Program-made: the position numbers and the translations under genes | Notes under the pieces: model-generated | What the model was told of the DNA's origin: nothing | The model's database searches: none | Seen by the model: the letters and a program-made list of their open reading frames with translations, nothing else | Source of the DNA: CAWCDJ01 sp963836015 | Lineage (GTDB): Bacteria > Acidobacteriota > Terriglobia > Bryobacterales > Bryobacteraceae | Assembly (NCBI GenBank): GCA_963836015.1 | Contig: CAWIIF010000002.1 | Coordinates: 930,001 to 994,000, forward strand | Direction: 5' to 3' | DNA length: 64,000 nucleotides | Part shown: piece by piece, positions 8,909 to 16,825 of the stretch | Numbering within the stretch: the stretch's first letter is position 1 | Layout of the letters: each line of letters begins with the position of its first letter

Positions 8909-9661
8909 ATGATTCAAACAGGTCTCGAAGGCAAAGTCGTAATCGTCACCGGAGCGGCGGCGGGGATCGGACGGGCCACCGCGCATCGCTTTGCGCAGGA
9001 GGGCTGCCGCGTGGCGTCGTGGGACGTTAAGGATGGCACCGCGGAAGAGGGCGGCATGTTCCAGCGAGTGGACGTGACCAGCACCGAATCGGTCGAAGCG
9101 GCGGTGCGTGCGGTGGTGGAGCGCTGGGGCGGCGTTCACGTGCTGGTGAACAATGCGGGCATCCTTCGCGATGGACAACTGGTGAAGTACAAAGACGGCG
9201 CGGTGGCCGGCCTGATGAGCGACGAGCAATTCGACTCGGTCATCTCGGTGAACCTGAAGGGCGTGTTCCACTGCACGCGGGCGGTGGTGCCGCGAATGAT
9301 CGAAGGCGGCGGCGGCGTGATCCTGAATGCGTCGAGCATTGTCGGAGTCTACGGCAATTTCGGACAGACGAATTACGTGGCGAGTAAGGCGGGCGTGATC
9401 GGGATGACGCGGGTCTGGGCGCGCGAGCTGGGGAAATACAAAATACGGGTGAATGCCGTGACGCCGGGGTTTATCGCGACCGACATGACGGCCGGAATGC
9501 CGGAGAAGATCCTGCAGACGATGGTGGGGCGGACTCCCATCGGGCGCATGGGGCAGCCGGAGGACGTGGCGAATGCGTACGTGTGGCTGGCATCGGACGG
9601 CGCGTCGTTCGTCAGCGGACAGGTCCTCGGGGTGGACGGCGGAGTAGTCACAGGCACCTAG
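8909..9661 (+). CDS. Short-chain dehydrogenase/reductase (FabG-like)
   Basis: A 250-residue NAD(P)H-dependent oxidoreductase of the classical SDR family. The nucleotide motif TGAAAGIG is at residues 14-21, NNAG at 81-84, the catalytic Ser near 143, and YxxxK at Tyr156/Lys160; the end GQVLGVDGGV is typical of FabG-type enzymes. The ATG at 8909 is chosen because GGAG lies five bases upstream and family similarity starts at GLEGKV. Thirty bases downstream is a thiolase-like gene, so the pair probably acts on an acyl-CoA or beta-ketoacyl substrate; the exact pathway (fatty-acid or aromatic degradation, or PHB-like metabolism) cannot be decided. Confidence 0.85.
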   Translation: MIQTGLEGKVVIVTGAAAGIGRATAHRFAQEGCRVASWDVKDGTAEEGGMFQRVDVTSTESVEAAVRAVVERWGGVHVLVNNAGILRDGQLVKYKDGAVAGLMSDEQFDSVISVNLKGVFHCTRAVVPRMIEGGGGVILNASSIVGVYGNFGQTNYVASKAGVIGMTRVWARELGKYKIRVNAVTPGFIATDMTAGMPEKILQTMVGRTPIGRMGQPEDVANAYVWLASDGASFVSGQVLGVDGGVVTGT

Positions 9662-9690
9662 CGGCGCGAAAATAGAAGAAAGGGGACAAC

Positions 9691-10896
9691 GTGAAACCGA
9701 TCTATATCGCGAGCTATCATCAGTCGAAATTCGGGAAGCTGATGGGCATGACGGTGCCGCAAATCCTGGGCCACGCCATTCAGGGCGCCTGCCGCGAGAT
9801 CCGCGTGGAGCCCGCGGCCCTGGACGTGGGCAGCGTCGCGGCGGCCTGCAACTTTTCCCTGAACGAGCAGGGGCTGCTGGCAGGGCTGGTGGCGGAGACG
9901 CCGGGCATGGAAGCAAAGCCCATCGAGGCCGTGGAAAATGCCTGCGCTTCGGGTGGGCAGGCGGTGATCTCGGTGATCCAGAAACTGCAGCTGGGGATGG
10001 GGGACACGGGCATCGCCATAGGGTACGAAAAGATGCGCGACGCCGCGGGAAAGATGGACGGCAAGCTGATCGGAAAGGTGCTCGGTTATTTTTCGCACCC
10101 CGATGAGCGCGCGGGCAAGATCTTCGTCTTCCCCCATCTTTTCGCCGAGGTGATGCGAGATTACATGGCTGCGTACGGCGTGACCGAGCGCGAACTGGCC
10201 GCGATTCCGGTGCAGGAGTACGCCAACGCGAAGTACAATTCGTGCGCCCAGATGAACAAAGTCCAGATTACCCTGGACCAGGCGACGGCCATCGAAGGCA
10301 TCAACCGGTATGTCGTTGAAGGGCTGCCCCTCAAGACCTACGACTGCTCGCAGATTACCGACGGCTACGCGGCCCTGATCCTGGCGACCGAGGAGGGACT
10401 GGCGAAGCTCGGCGTGGCGAAGGCGGATTGCGTGGAGATTGCCGGGTGGGGCCAGGCGACCGACCCGATCCGCAAGGAGGGCCGTGATGTGCTGCGGCCG
10501 GCGGGCGCTTACCGCGCCATGAGCACGGCCTACCGCATGGCGGGCGCGGATGCGAAGGACGTGACGGTGGCCGAAGTGCACGACTGCTTCAGCGTGATGG
10601 GGGCGATCGGCACCGAGGTGATCGGCAAGGCCGAGCCGGGCAAGGGCGCGCAGTATTGGGTGGAAGGAAAGGCGTCGCCGCGAGGCGAGTGCGGCATCAA
10701 CACCTCCGGCGGCCTGATCGCGAAAGGCCACCCGATCGGCGCGACCGGGGTCGCGATGATCGGCTGGTCGGCGCAGCAGTTGCTGGGCAAGGCTCCCGCC
10801 GAGCTTCAGGTCGAAGACCCGAAGCTGGCGGCGACGTTCAACATCGGCGGACCGATCTGCGCCAGCGTTTGCACGGTCCTGCGGGCGCCGCGATAG
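9691..10896 (+). CDS. Thiolase-family protein (SCP2/lipid-transfer type acyl-CoA acetyltransferase)
   Basis: A 401-residue thiolase. The nucleophilic cysteine is in ENACASGG (Cys85). The second active-site block is HDCF, not the NEAF of classical degradative thiolases, which places it with the SCP2-type thiolases. The catalytic histidine lies in GLIAKGHPIGATG, and the last block is NIGGPICASV, where the usual CxG cysteine motif is altered. A GAAAGG ribosome site precedes the ATG. It follows the SDR gene and ends eight bases from the convergent DNase II gene. Probable reaction: cleavage or condensation between a 3-ketoacyl-CoA and CoA. Because the last motif is unusual, the direction and even activity are uncertain. 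Confidence 0.82.
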   Translation: MKPIYIASYHQSKFGKLMGMTVPQILGHAIQGACREIRVEPAALDVGSVAAACNFSLNEQGLLAGLVAETPGMEAKPIEAVENACASGGQAVISVIQKLQLGMGDTGIAIGYEKMRDAAGKMDGKLIGKVLGYFSHPDERAGKIFVFPHLFAEVMRDYMAAYGVTERELAAIPVQEYANAKYNSCAQMNKVQITLDQATAIEGINRYVVEGLPLKTYDCSQITDGYAALILATEEGLAKLGVAKADCVEIAGWGQATDPIRKEGRDVLRPAGAYRAMSTAYRMAGADAKDVTVAEVHDCFSVMGAIGTEVIGKAEPGKGAQYWVEGKASPRGECGINTSGGLIAKGHPIGATGVAMIGWSAQQLLGKAPAELQVEDPKLAATFNIGGPICASVCTVLRAPR

Positions 10897-10903
10897 GGCC
10901 GGG

Positions 10904-12166
10904 CTACTTCGACGGAGCCTTTGTCGGGGCGCTGTCGCCGTGGATCAGGCTGGCCACGCTTTCGGTGAGCTCCTGATTGTCGATGACATAGAACAGGCCT
11001 CCGCGGCCGTTCTGGCTGCTCGCGCAGTTGTCGCCGGAGGCGGTGCCCTGCTGGTTCATATCGCCAAAGATAGTGTAGTGCTCGGAGCCGGCCGTGGAGA
11101 CCCCGATTTTCGCGTGGTTGAAATCGGGGCCGCTGCCGCCCGTCAGGCCGAAGTCCTTACCGTCCCATTGTCCGGTGGTCGCAATCTCCACGGCCCCCGG
11201 CTTGCCGAGAGTGTTGCTCCAGCAGGCGATCTTGGTCGTGGCCGTCGTGGAATAGATCTCGGGTGTTGCCCACCAGGTGGCCGCCCGCAGAGGGACCCCT
11301 TTCAGGAACGCCGATACCATCTGCCAGGGCGGCACGTTCAGCGCCGAGGGCTTCGAGATCAGATCTACCCCGGTGGAAAGCTCCTCGTTGAGCGCGTTAG
11401 TCGACTTGGATTTCACGCCGAGCGCCTTCACCAGTTTCTGTACGTCCGGCGGTCCGCCGTTCTTGACGATCTGGGCGTTTTTCGGGTCCGTGACGACGCT
11501 GGCGTTTTGCAGCGCGCCGAGCACTTTGACGAGGTCGTTCTTGGTCAGCTTCAGGGCGAAGAAGTGCTGGCTCACCTCGACGTCGTTATCGTCGATGCAG
11601 CCGAGGGTGTTGCCATCGGTTTTGCGCGGCGACTTGCTGCTGCCCGAAGCCGGCCACGAAGGCGTGGAGACCTGCAGGACAAACCCTTGACCGTCGTCGT
11701 TCCATGCCAGCAGGCCTTTGGAGTGCCCCCAGGGCGATCCGCACTCTTTGGTGCAGCCCTTGATCTTCGGATCGTCATAGAACTGGTCGTTCCACACCAG
11801 GTAGTAATAGGTACCGTTGTAGACCTGGCCGAAGGTGGCGCCCAGCGGGTCGGCGGCCGTTTCGCCCGCGCATCCCCCGCCCTGCTCGAGCTTCCCGCTC
11901 TCACTGCTGGCATAGACGAACTGCTGTCCGAATTGCTTGTAGTCCTGGACTTTGCCTCCGAACGTGCAAGTCCGGGCGGCGCCGGCTCCGCAGCCGGGAA
12001 AAGCCTTCGAGTTCAGTTTGAAGACGAACCACCAGTCGACCGGATGTCCTGCTTTCAGCAAGGGCACCGGCGCATCCGCAGCCCTGGCGGCGGGTGCAAA
12101 GGAGAAACAGGAAATCGTCAGCGCAAAATACAATGGGAGTTTCAACCCGGAGTAATGACAGCCCAT
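10904..12166 (-). CDS. Secreted deoxyribonuclease II family protein
   Basis: A 420-residue exported protein with a signal peptide ending near residue 30 (SFAPAARAA). It carries the hallmarks of DNase II, the divalent-cation-independent acid endonuclease best known from animal lysosomes: an early VDWWFVFKLN block (residues 43-52), YLVWNDQFYDD, the first HxK motif in GHSKGLLAW (His148, Lys150), the second in NHAKIGVS (His351, Lys353), and the late block IFGDMNQQ ... RGGLFYVID. The family cleaves DNA through paired HxK (phospholipase-D-like) half-sites, and both are present, so activity is plausible. Relative to eukaryotic enzymes (about 350 residues) it has a larger middle insertion with extra cysteines. 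No immunity or secretion gene lies next to it. A role in extracellular DNA digestion or nutrient scavenging is inference. Confidence 0.78.
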   Translation of the reverse strand: MGCHYSGLKLPLYFALTISCFSFAPAARAADAPVPLLKAGHPVDWWFVFKLNSKAFPGCGAGAARTCTFGGKVQDYKQFGQQFVYASSESGKLEQGGGCAGETAADPLGATFGQVYNGTYYYLVWNDQFYDDPKIKGCTKECGSPWGHSKGLLAWNDDGQGFVLQVSTPSWPASGSSKSPRKTDGNTLGCIDDNDVEVSQHFFALKLTKNDLVKVLGALQNASVVTDPKNAQIVKNGGPPDVQKLVKALGVKSKSTNALNEELSTGVDLISKPSALNVPPWQMVSAFLKGVPLRAATWWATPEIYSTTATTKIACWSNTLGKPGAVEIATTGQWDGKDFGLTGGSGPDFNHAKIGVSTAGSEHYTIFGDMNQQGTASGDNCASSQNGRGGLFYVIDNQELTESVASLIHGDSAPTKAPSK

Positions 12167-12241
12167 GAGTAGACTCCTCTCGAAGTGAATCGCCGTTCAT
12201 TGTACCGGAATCGCCGGAGCGGCGTGACGATACACTGAGGT

Positions 12242-12880
12242 ATGGCGTCCGTCAGCACTCGGGAGCGCCGGGATCTGGTACGACGGGGACGGCGGCTCGA
12301 ATACTTCACGATCGGGTACAACAGCCTGGAGGGGCTGGTCTCGATCGCTGCCGGTCTGTTTGCCGGGTCGGTCTCCCTGGTGGGCTTCGGATTCGACAGC
12401 ATGATCGAAGTGACATCCGGCGCCGCGCTGCTCTGGCGGCTCCATCACGATGTCAACCCGTTGCGCCGCGAGCGGGTGGAGCGGGCCACCGTGCGGATCG
12501 TGGGCTGGTGCTTTCTGGCGCTGGCGGCGTACATCCTCTATGAATCGGCTTCCACGCTGATCCGGCACGCGGCGCCGGAGCGGAGTATCCCCGGCATTAT
12601 CGTGGCGGGCGCCTCGGTGGTAGTCATGCCGCTGCTGGCCGCGGCCAAGAGGCGGGTGGCCGCGGGGATCGGGAGCGGAGCGATGAAGGCCGATTCCCGG
12701 CAGACCGACTTTTGTACCTACCTGTCTGCGATTCTGCTCGGCGGCCTGCTGCTCAATGCGCTCTTGGGATGGTGGTGGGCCGATCCCGCGGCGGGACTGG
12801 CAATGGTTCCGATGATCGCCAAGGAAGGCTTCGACGGAGTCCGGGGCAGAGCGTGCTGCGACGAGTGCGGCTGCGAATGA
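12242..12880 (+). CDS. Cation-efflux (CDF)-like membrane protein with Cys-rich tail
   Basis: A 212-residue protein with five or six hydrophobic segments and the arrangement of the cation diffusion facilitator membrane domain: GYNSLEGLVSIAAG in helix 1, GFGFDSMIEV in helix 2, and ADSRQTDFCTYLSAILLGG in helix 5. The usual HxxxD metal site in helix 2 reads SLVGFGFDS and that in helix 5 is SxxxD, so the zinc ligands are only partly kept. There is no cytoplasmic domain; the protein ends instead in a short cysteine cluster ACCDECGCE that could bind a thiophilic metal. A closely related family of short CDF-like proteins exists, so truncation is unlikely. Substrate unknown. Confidence 0.7.
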   Translation: MASVSTRERRDLVRRGRRLEYFTIGYNSLEGLVSIAAGLFAGSVSLVGFGFDSMIEVTSGAALLWRLHHDVNPLRRERVERATVRIVGWCFLALAAYILYESASTLIRHAAPERSIPGIIVAGASVVVMPLLAAAKRRVAAGIGSGAMKADSRQTDFCTYLSAILLGGLLLNALLGWWWADPAAGLAMVPMIAKEGFDGVRGRACCDECGCE

Positions 12881-13087
12881 ACCTGGATTCCACGGAATTC
12901 ACCTCCCTTCCACCACGTTGCCGCCAGTGATATGATCCTTCGCCAGAAGCTGATCGACGGGGATGCTGTTTGGACCGATCAGTGTCGTTCGAGTTTCCCA
13001 CCAGCGATGCCAGTTCCGGGCTCGTGATTCGGCACCGTTGGACCTCAGACAGCCATTGTCCACGGAAATTTCAAAGGAGACTGGCAA

Positions 13088-13558
13088 ATGCGGACAATTC
13101 TCACCAAGGCGCTGATCGCTCTGGCAATCGCCACCATCGCCGCACTCGGCGCTGACAACTCCATCGGCACATGGAAGCTGAACGCCGAAAAGTCGAAGTA
13201 TACACCGGCACCGATACCCGTCAAGAGTCTCACGTTCACACGAGAAGCATCGGATGGCGGTGCAAAGGTGACCACCACCGGGGAGCAGGCTGACGGTACC
13301 CCTATCAACGCCACCTACACAATCAAATACGACGGCAAGGACGTGCCGGTAACCGGCAACTCGCCGTATGACACGATAGCGGTCAAGCAGGTAAACGCCA
13401 ATACGTTCACGGATCGACGCAAGAAAACGGGTGGTCCATACCAGGCGACGGGCCGAACCGTGATCTCGAACGACGGCAAGACGATGACGATGACCGCCAA
13501 AGGAACGAATGCTCAAGGCAAAGCGTTCACGCTGACCTTTGTGTTCGACAAACAGTAG
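13088..13558 (+). CDS. Secreted beta-rich protein, unknown function
   Basis: A 156-residue protein with a clear signal peptide (ALIALAIATIAALGA, cleavage near residue 21). The mature part starts NSIGTWKLNAEKSKY and continues as short alternating strands, with a GTW...D.G..M layout like lipocalin-type or similar small barrels. Proteins with this 'GTWKLN..KSKY' start are frequent in acidobacteria and have no assigned function that I know of. The ribosome site AAAGGAG lies eight bases before the ATG. It is a single-gene unit followed by tRNA-Leu on the other strand. Confidence 0.68.
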   Translation: MRTILTKALIALAIATIAALGADNSIGTWKLNAEKSKYTPAPIPVKSLTFTREASDGGAKVTTTGEQADGTPINATYTIKYDGKDVPVTGNSPYDTIAVKQVNANTFTDRRKKTGGPYQATGRTVISNDGKTMTMTAKGTNAQGKAFTLTFVFDKQ

Positions 13559-13582
13559 CAGGTGCGCGGATGCCGGGCGGAT

Positions 13583-13669
13583 TGGTGCGGATGATAGGAC
13601 TTGAACCTACACTCCCTCGCGGGAACTGGAACCTAAATCCAGCGCGTCTGCCAGTTTCGCCACATCCGC
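13583..13669 (-). tRNA. tRNA-Leu (anticodon UAG)
   Basis: On the minus strand the acceptor GCGGATG (13663-13669) pairs with CATCCGC, followed by discriminator A (13586) and an encoded CCA (13583-13585). The anticodon arm is CTGGA TTTAGGT TCCAG, giving anticodon TAG. The T arm reads TAGGTTCAAGTCCTA. The long variable arm (TTCCCGCGAGGGAG) is that of a class II tRNA, as expected for leucine. All arms fold without mismatch. Confidence 0.95.
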
Positions 13670-13682
13670 ACGCTTCAGTCGA

Positions 13683-13688
13683 ATTATA
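13683..13688 (-). promoter_or_regulatory. -10 element of tRNA-Leu
   Basis: A perfect TATAAT on the minus strand, 13 bases before the tRNA 5' end, as expected for a start a few bases upstream of the mature tRNA. A good -35 is not visible at the standard distance (CAGCAA at best); the upstream region overlaps the 3' end of the permease gene. Confidence 0.6.
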
Positions 13689-13702
13689 GCGTGGCCCGGC
13701 GC

Positions 13703-16363
13703 CTATTGCTGACGCAGGGCCTCCAGCGGGTCGATGGCGGTGATCTGGCGGGCGGGCAGGAAACAGGCCGCGGCGGCCACGGTCAGGAACAGAATCGACA
13801 CGGCCGCGAAGGTCGCGACGTCCCGCGGGCTGGTGGCGTAGAGCAGACCGGAAAGGAAATGCGTGAGGGCGGATGCCCCGGCCATTCCGATCAGCGCACC
13901 GGCAACCGTCAGGGCCAGGCCGCCGCGAACCACCATGCTTACGATGGCCGGACGTCCCGCTCCCAGGGCCATGCGGATTCCGAGCTCGTGCGTCCGCTGG
14001 CTCACGGAGAGTGCCATTACGGCGGCGATTCCGCTGGCGCTGATGAGCAGCGCGAGGGCGGCGAAAATCCCGAGCAGTGCGGTGAGGACGCGCGGCGACG
14101 CCAGCGAGTCGTGCTCCAACTGGTCGATGGTCGTCAGGCGATCGACCGCGATCAAGGGGTCCACCTCATGCACGGCCGCGCGCAGCAGGGGCGCGATGCT
14201 CTTCGGGTCCATCGCGGTCCGCACCACCAGGATATTCTGCCAGCCCACCTGGGCCATCGCGAGATACACTTCATCCTGCACGGGATGCTCCAGGCCGTAC
14301 TCGCGGACGTCGCCCGAAACGCCAACAATGGTGAACCATTGCTGGGCCACGGCCTGGTTGGGAACCGCGAAACGGATGCGCCGGCCGACCGGGTCCACTC
14401 CGGGAAAACGATGGCGCGCCATGGTCTGGTTGATCACCGCGACGGGGGGCGCGGCGGCATCGTCGTGCTCGGTGAAAAGCCTTCCCTGGACGGCGGGCTG
14501 CCGGATGGTTTCGAAATAGTTCGCGCCCACGACCGTGATGTCCACGGCCGGAGCCTGGCGCGAAGCGGATTCGGGCTGGCCCTCGATCTCGAAGCCCACG
14601 GCACCGGGCGCGGCGCCGGGCGCGAAGGGAGTGCTCTGCGTGAACGCGGCCGATTCGATGCCGGCCAGGGCCCGCGCCTTGGCGAGGACCCGGTCGCCCA
14701 ATTCAAACCCCGACTGGCGAGTCGCGTAGCGGGTGAAGCCGGGGCTGATCCGCAGCGTCAGCAGGTGGTCCGGACGGAACCCGGGATTGACGCGCAGGAG
14801 GGCCACGAAGCTCCGGGCCATTAGCCCCGCGCCCACGAGTAAGACGAAAGACACCGCGACCTGGGCGACGACCAGCGCCCCGCGGAGGCGGTGGCTGGCG
14901 CGTCCGGCGGTGACCCGCGATCCCCCCGCGATGCCGGCGGCCCAACGGTTCGACGACAGAGCCGGCGTCAGGCCGAACAATACGCCGGCGCCCAGGGACA
15001 CCAGCAGAGTAAACAGCAGCACAGGGCCATCGATGCGGACCTCCGCGGCGCGCGTCGTGTAAGTGGCCGCGAACTTCACCAGAACAGCCAGGGCCGCCGG
15101 AGCGAGCAGAAGTCCCAGGGCCCCGCCCGCCACCGACAGCATTACGCTTTCGGTAAGCATCTGCCGCATAAGACGCAGCTTGCCGGCGCCGAGGGCGGCC
15201 CGCACCACGAATTCCTGCTCCAGCTTCAGCATCCGCGACAGCATCAGGTTGGCCACGTTGGCGCAGGCGATCAGCAGGATGAAGCCGGCCCCGCTCAGCA
15301 GCACCAGGAAGGCGGTGCGGGCGCGGCGGGTCAGCTCATCCTCGAGCGGCGCGGCTTCCACGCCGAAGCCCTGGCTGCTCGCGTACACATCCGGATGGGC
15401 GTTGGCCATGGCGCTGGCAGTTACCGCGAGGTCCGCCTGCGCCTGCTGCAACCCCACACCGGGCTTCAGGAGGGCGAACGCATTCAGCATGCGGGCCCGG
15501 CGGTTCGCGATCGTCTTGGGGTTGGAGCGGAAAGGGCAGTGGGAGGTCGGCATGTACACGTCCACTTCCACCGGGTACTGGGGAATGGGGGGCAGCACGC
15601 CGATCACGGTGTGCGGCGCGTTATTCATCTGGAAGACCTTGCCGACGATGTTGGGGTCGCCGCCCTGCTTGGTCTGCCAGTACTTGTACGTGAGCACCAG
15701 CACCGCGTCCGAGCCCGGCTGGTCGTCGCGGGGAAGGAACGTGCGGCCGAGCAGCGGCTTGACGCCCAGAACATCGAAGAAGTTGGCGGAGACCACCCCG
15801 GTATCGACGCGCTCGGCGGTGTCCTTTCCGAGCAGCAGGAAGTTCATGTTGTGATGCTCGACCACGCTTTCCAGGGTATGGCTGTGGTCGCGATAGTCCT
15901 GGATCTCCTGCACGGAGAACCCGACGTCGGGCACCTGGAGGCTCTTCAACGGCTGGTGCAGCACCACCAGCCGGCCGCCGTGGATATACGGCAGCGGGCG
16001 CAGCAGCACGCCGTACACAACGCTGAAGATGGCGGTATTGGCGCCGATTCCCAACGCCAGGGTCAGGATCACGACGGCGGAGAAGCCCGGGTTCCGGCGG
16101 ATCATGCGCGCGCCGTAGCGCACGTCCTGCAGCAGCGTTTCCACGACCCGGCCGAGCCGCGCCTCGCGGCATTCATCCTTGAGGGCTTCGACGCCGCCCA
16201 CACTCAGTACAGCCTGGCGGCGGGCTTCGGCGGGCGTCATTCCGCGGCCGATGTTGAGTTCGGTCTGCCGCTCCAGGTGATATTGCAGCTCCCTGTCCAG
16301 ATCCCGTTCCAGTCTGTCGCGACGGAACAAAAAGCGGAGAATCGCGAACAATCGCCGCGTCAT
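13703..16363 (-). CDS. MacB/FtsX-like ABC permease of the acidobacterial orphan (ADOP) type
   Basis: An 886-residue inner-membrane protein. The cytoplasmic N-terminus (RRDRLERDLDRELQYHLERQ ... GMTPAEARRQA) is the signature start of the duplicated orphan permeases abundant in acidobacteria. It continues into QDVRYGARMIRRNPGF and helix 1 (VVILTLALGIGANTAIFSVV). Two MacB-type periplasmic domains each lie before FtsX-type three-helix blocks (around 15000-15350 and 13720-14080 in the DNA), giving about eight membrane segments. No ATPase gene accompanies it, which is the rule in this group. It lies ten bases after the PadR gene and is probably controlled by it. Substrate unknown; MacB relatives move peptides, macrolides or lipoproteins by mechanotransmission. 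Confidence 0.88.
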   Translation of the reverse strand: MTRRLFAILRFLFRRDRLERDLDRELQYHLERQTELNIGRGMTPAEARRQAVLSVGGVEALKDECREARLGRVVETLLQDVRYGARMIRRNPGFSAVVILTLALGIGANTAIFSVVYGVLLRPLPYIHGGRLVVLHQPLKSLQVPDVGFSVQEIQDYRDHSHTLESVVEHHNMNFLLLGKDTAERVDTGVVSANFFDVLGVKPLLGRTFLPRDDQPGSDAVLVLTYKYWQTKQGGDPNIVGKVFQMNNAPHTVIGVLPPIPQYPVEVDVYMPTSHCPFRSNPKTIANRRARMLNAFALLKPGVGLQQAQADLAVTASAMANAHPDVYASSQGFGVEAAPLEDELTRRARTAFLVLLSGAGFILLIACANVANLMLSRMLKLEQEFVVRAALGAGKLRLMRQMLTESVMLSVAGGALGLLLAPAALAVLVKFAATYTTRAAEVRIDGPVLLFTLLVSLGAGVLFGLTPALSSNRWAAGIAGGSRVTAGRASHRLRGALVVAQVAVSFVLLVGAGLMARSFVALLRVNPGFRPDHLLTLRISPGFTRYATRQSGFELGDRVLAKARALAGIESAAFTQSTPFAPGAAPGAVGFEIEGQPESASRQAPAVDITVVGANYFETIRQPAVQGRLFTEHDDAAAPPVAVINQTMARHRFPGVDPVGRRIRFAVPNQAVAQQWFTIVGVSGDVREYGLEHPVQDEVYLAMAQVGWQNILVVRTAMDPKSIAPLLRAAVHEVDPLIAVDRLTTIDQLEHDSLASPRVLTALLGIFAALALLISASGIAAVMALSVSQRTHELGIRMALGAGRPAIVSMVVRGGLALTVAGALIGMAGASALTHFLSGLLYATSPRDVATFAAVSILFLTVAAAACFLPARQITAIDPLEALRQQ

Positions 16364-16373
16364 AAACCCCTCC

Positions 16374-16703
16374 CTACGCTCCCACGATTCGCGCCACGGC
16401 CGTCGAAAGCCGCAGCCAGTTCTCTTTCTCGCTCGCCAACTGCTTGCGTCCCAGTCGCGTCAACTCGTAATAGCGAGCCTGGCGGTTGTTCTCCGATACT
16501 TTCCAGGAGGCGGCAATCCAGCCCTGCTCTTCCAGCCGGTGCAGCGCGGGGTAGAGGGACCCCTGGTTGACCTGCAGGACGCTCTCGGAGAGCTGCTGGA
16601 TGCGCTGCGAAATGCCCCAGCCGTGCATCGGCTCGAGCTCGAGCGTCTTGAGGACCAGCAGATCCAGGGTGCCTTGCAGAAGGTCACTCTTCGGTTTGGG
16701 CAA
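16374..16703 (-). CDS. PadR-family transcriptional regulator
   Basis: A 109-residue winged-helix regulator: LLQGTLDLLVLKTLELEPMHGWGI at the start and VNQGSLYPALHRLEEQGWI for the recognition helix and wing, then the C-terminal helix used for dimerisation. The start is a TTG at 16703 behind a strong GGAGGAGA; this gives the usual PadR N-terminus (LPKPKSDLLQG). A perfect 12-base inverted repeat lies 14-50 bases upstream, suited to autorepression. Genetic coupling with the orphan permease downstream is typical of acidobacteria, so it likely represses both and responds to a small molecule not identifiable from sequence. Confidence 0.9.
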   Translation of the reverse strand: MPKPKSDLLQGTLDLLVLKTLELEPMHGWGISQRIQQLSESVLQVNQGSLYPALHRLEEQGWIAASWKVSENNRQARYYELTRLGRKQLASEKENWLRLSTAVARIVGA

Positions 16704-16716
16704 TCTCTCCTCCAGG

Positions 16717-16753
16717 CAATCTACAGGAAGAATAATGCGGCTCCTGTAGATTG
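16717..16753. promoter_or_regulatory. Perfect inverted repeat, probable PadR operator
   Basis: CAATCTACAGGA (16717-16728) and TCCTGTAGATTG (16742-16753) are perfect 12-base arms around a 13-base spacer. It sits upstream of the PadR start codon and at the divergent side upstream of addB, so it may affect both directions. Position and symmetry fit the operator of a dimeric winged-helix repressor; the assignment to this PadR is inference. Confidence 0.7.
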
Positions 16754-16825
16754 TCAAGGGAAAAGAGCGGGCCGCTCGATCATGCCCCACCGGAGCGATT
16801 CGCGATACCATCGCCAACAGGACCA

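Noticed and set aside
14891..16570. A 559-codon plus-strand frame opposite the ADOP permease and PadR
   Set aside because: Gln/His-rich antisense product without similarity; the minus strand contains clear MacB-like and PadR sequences.
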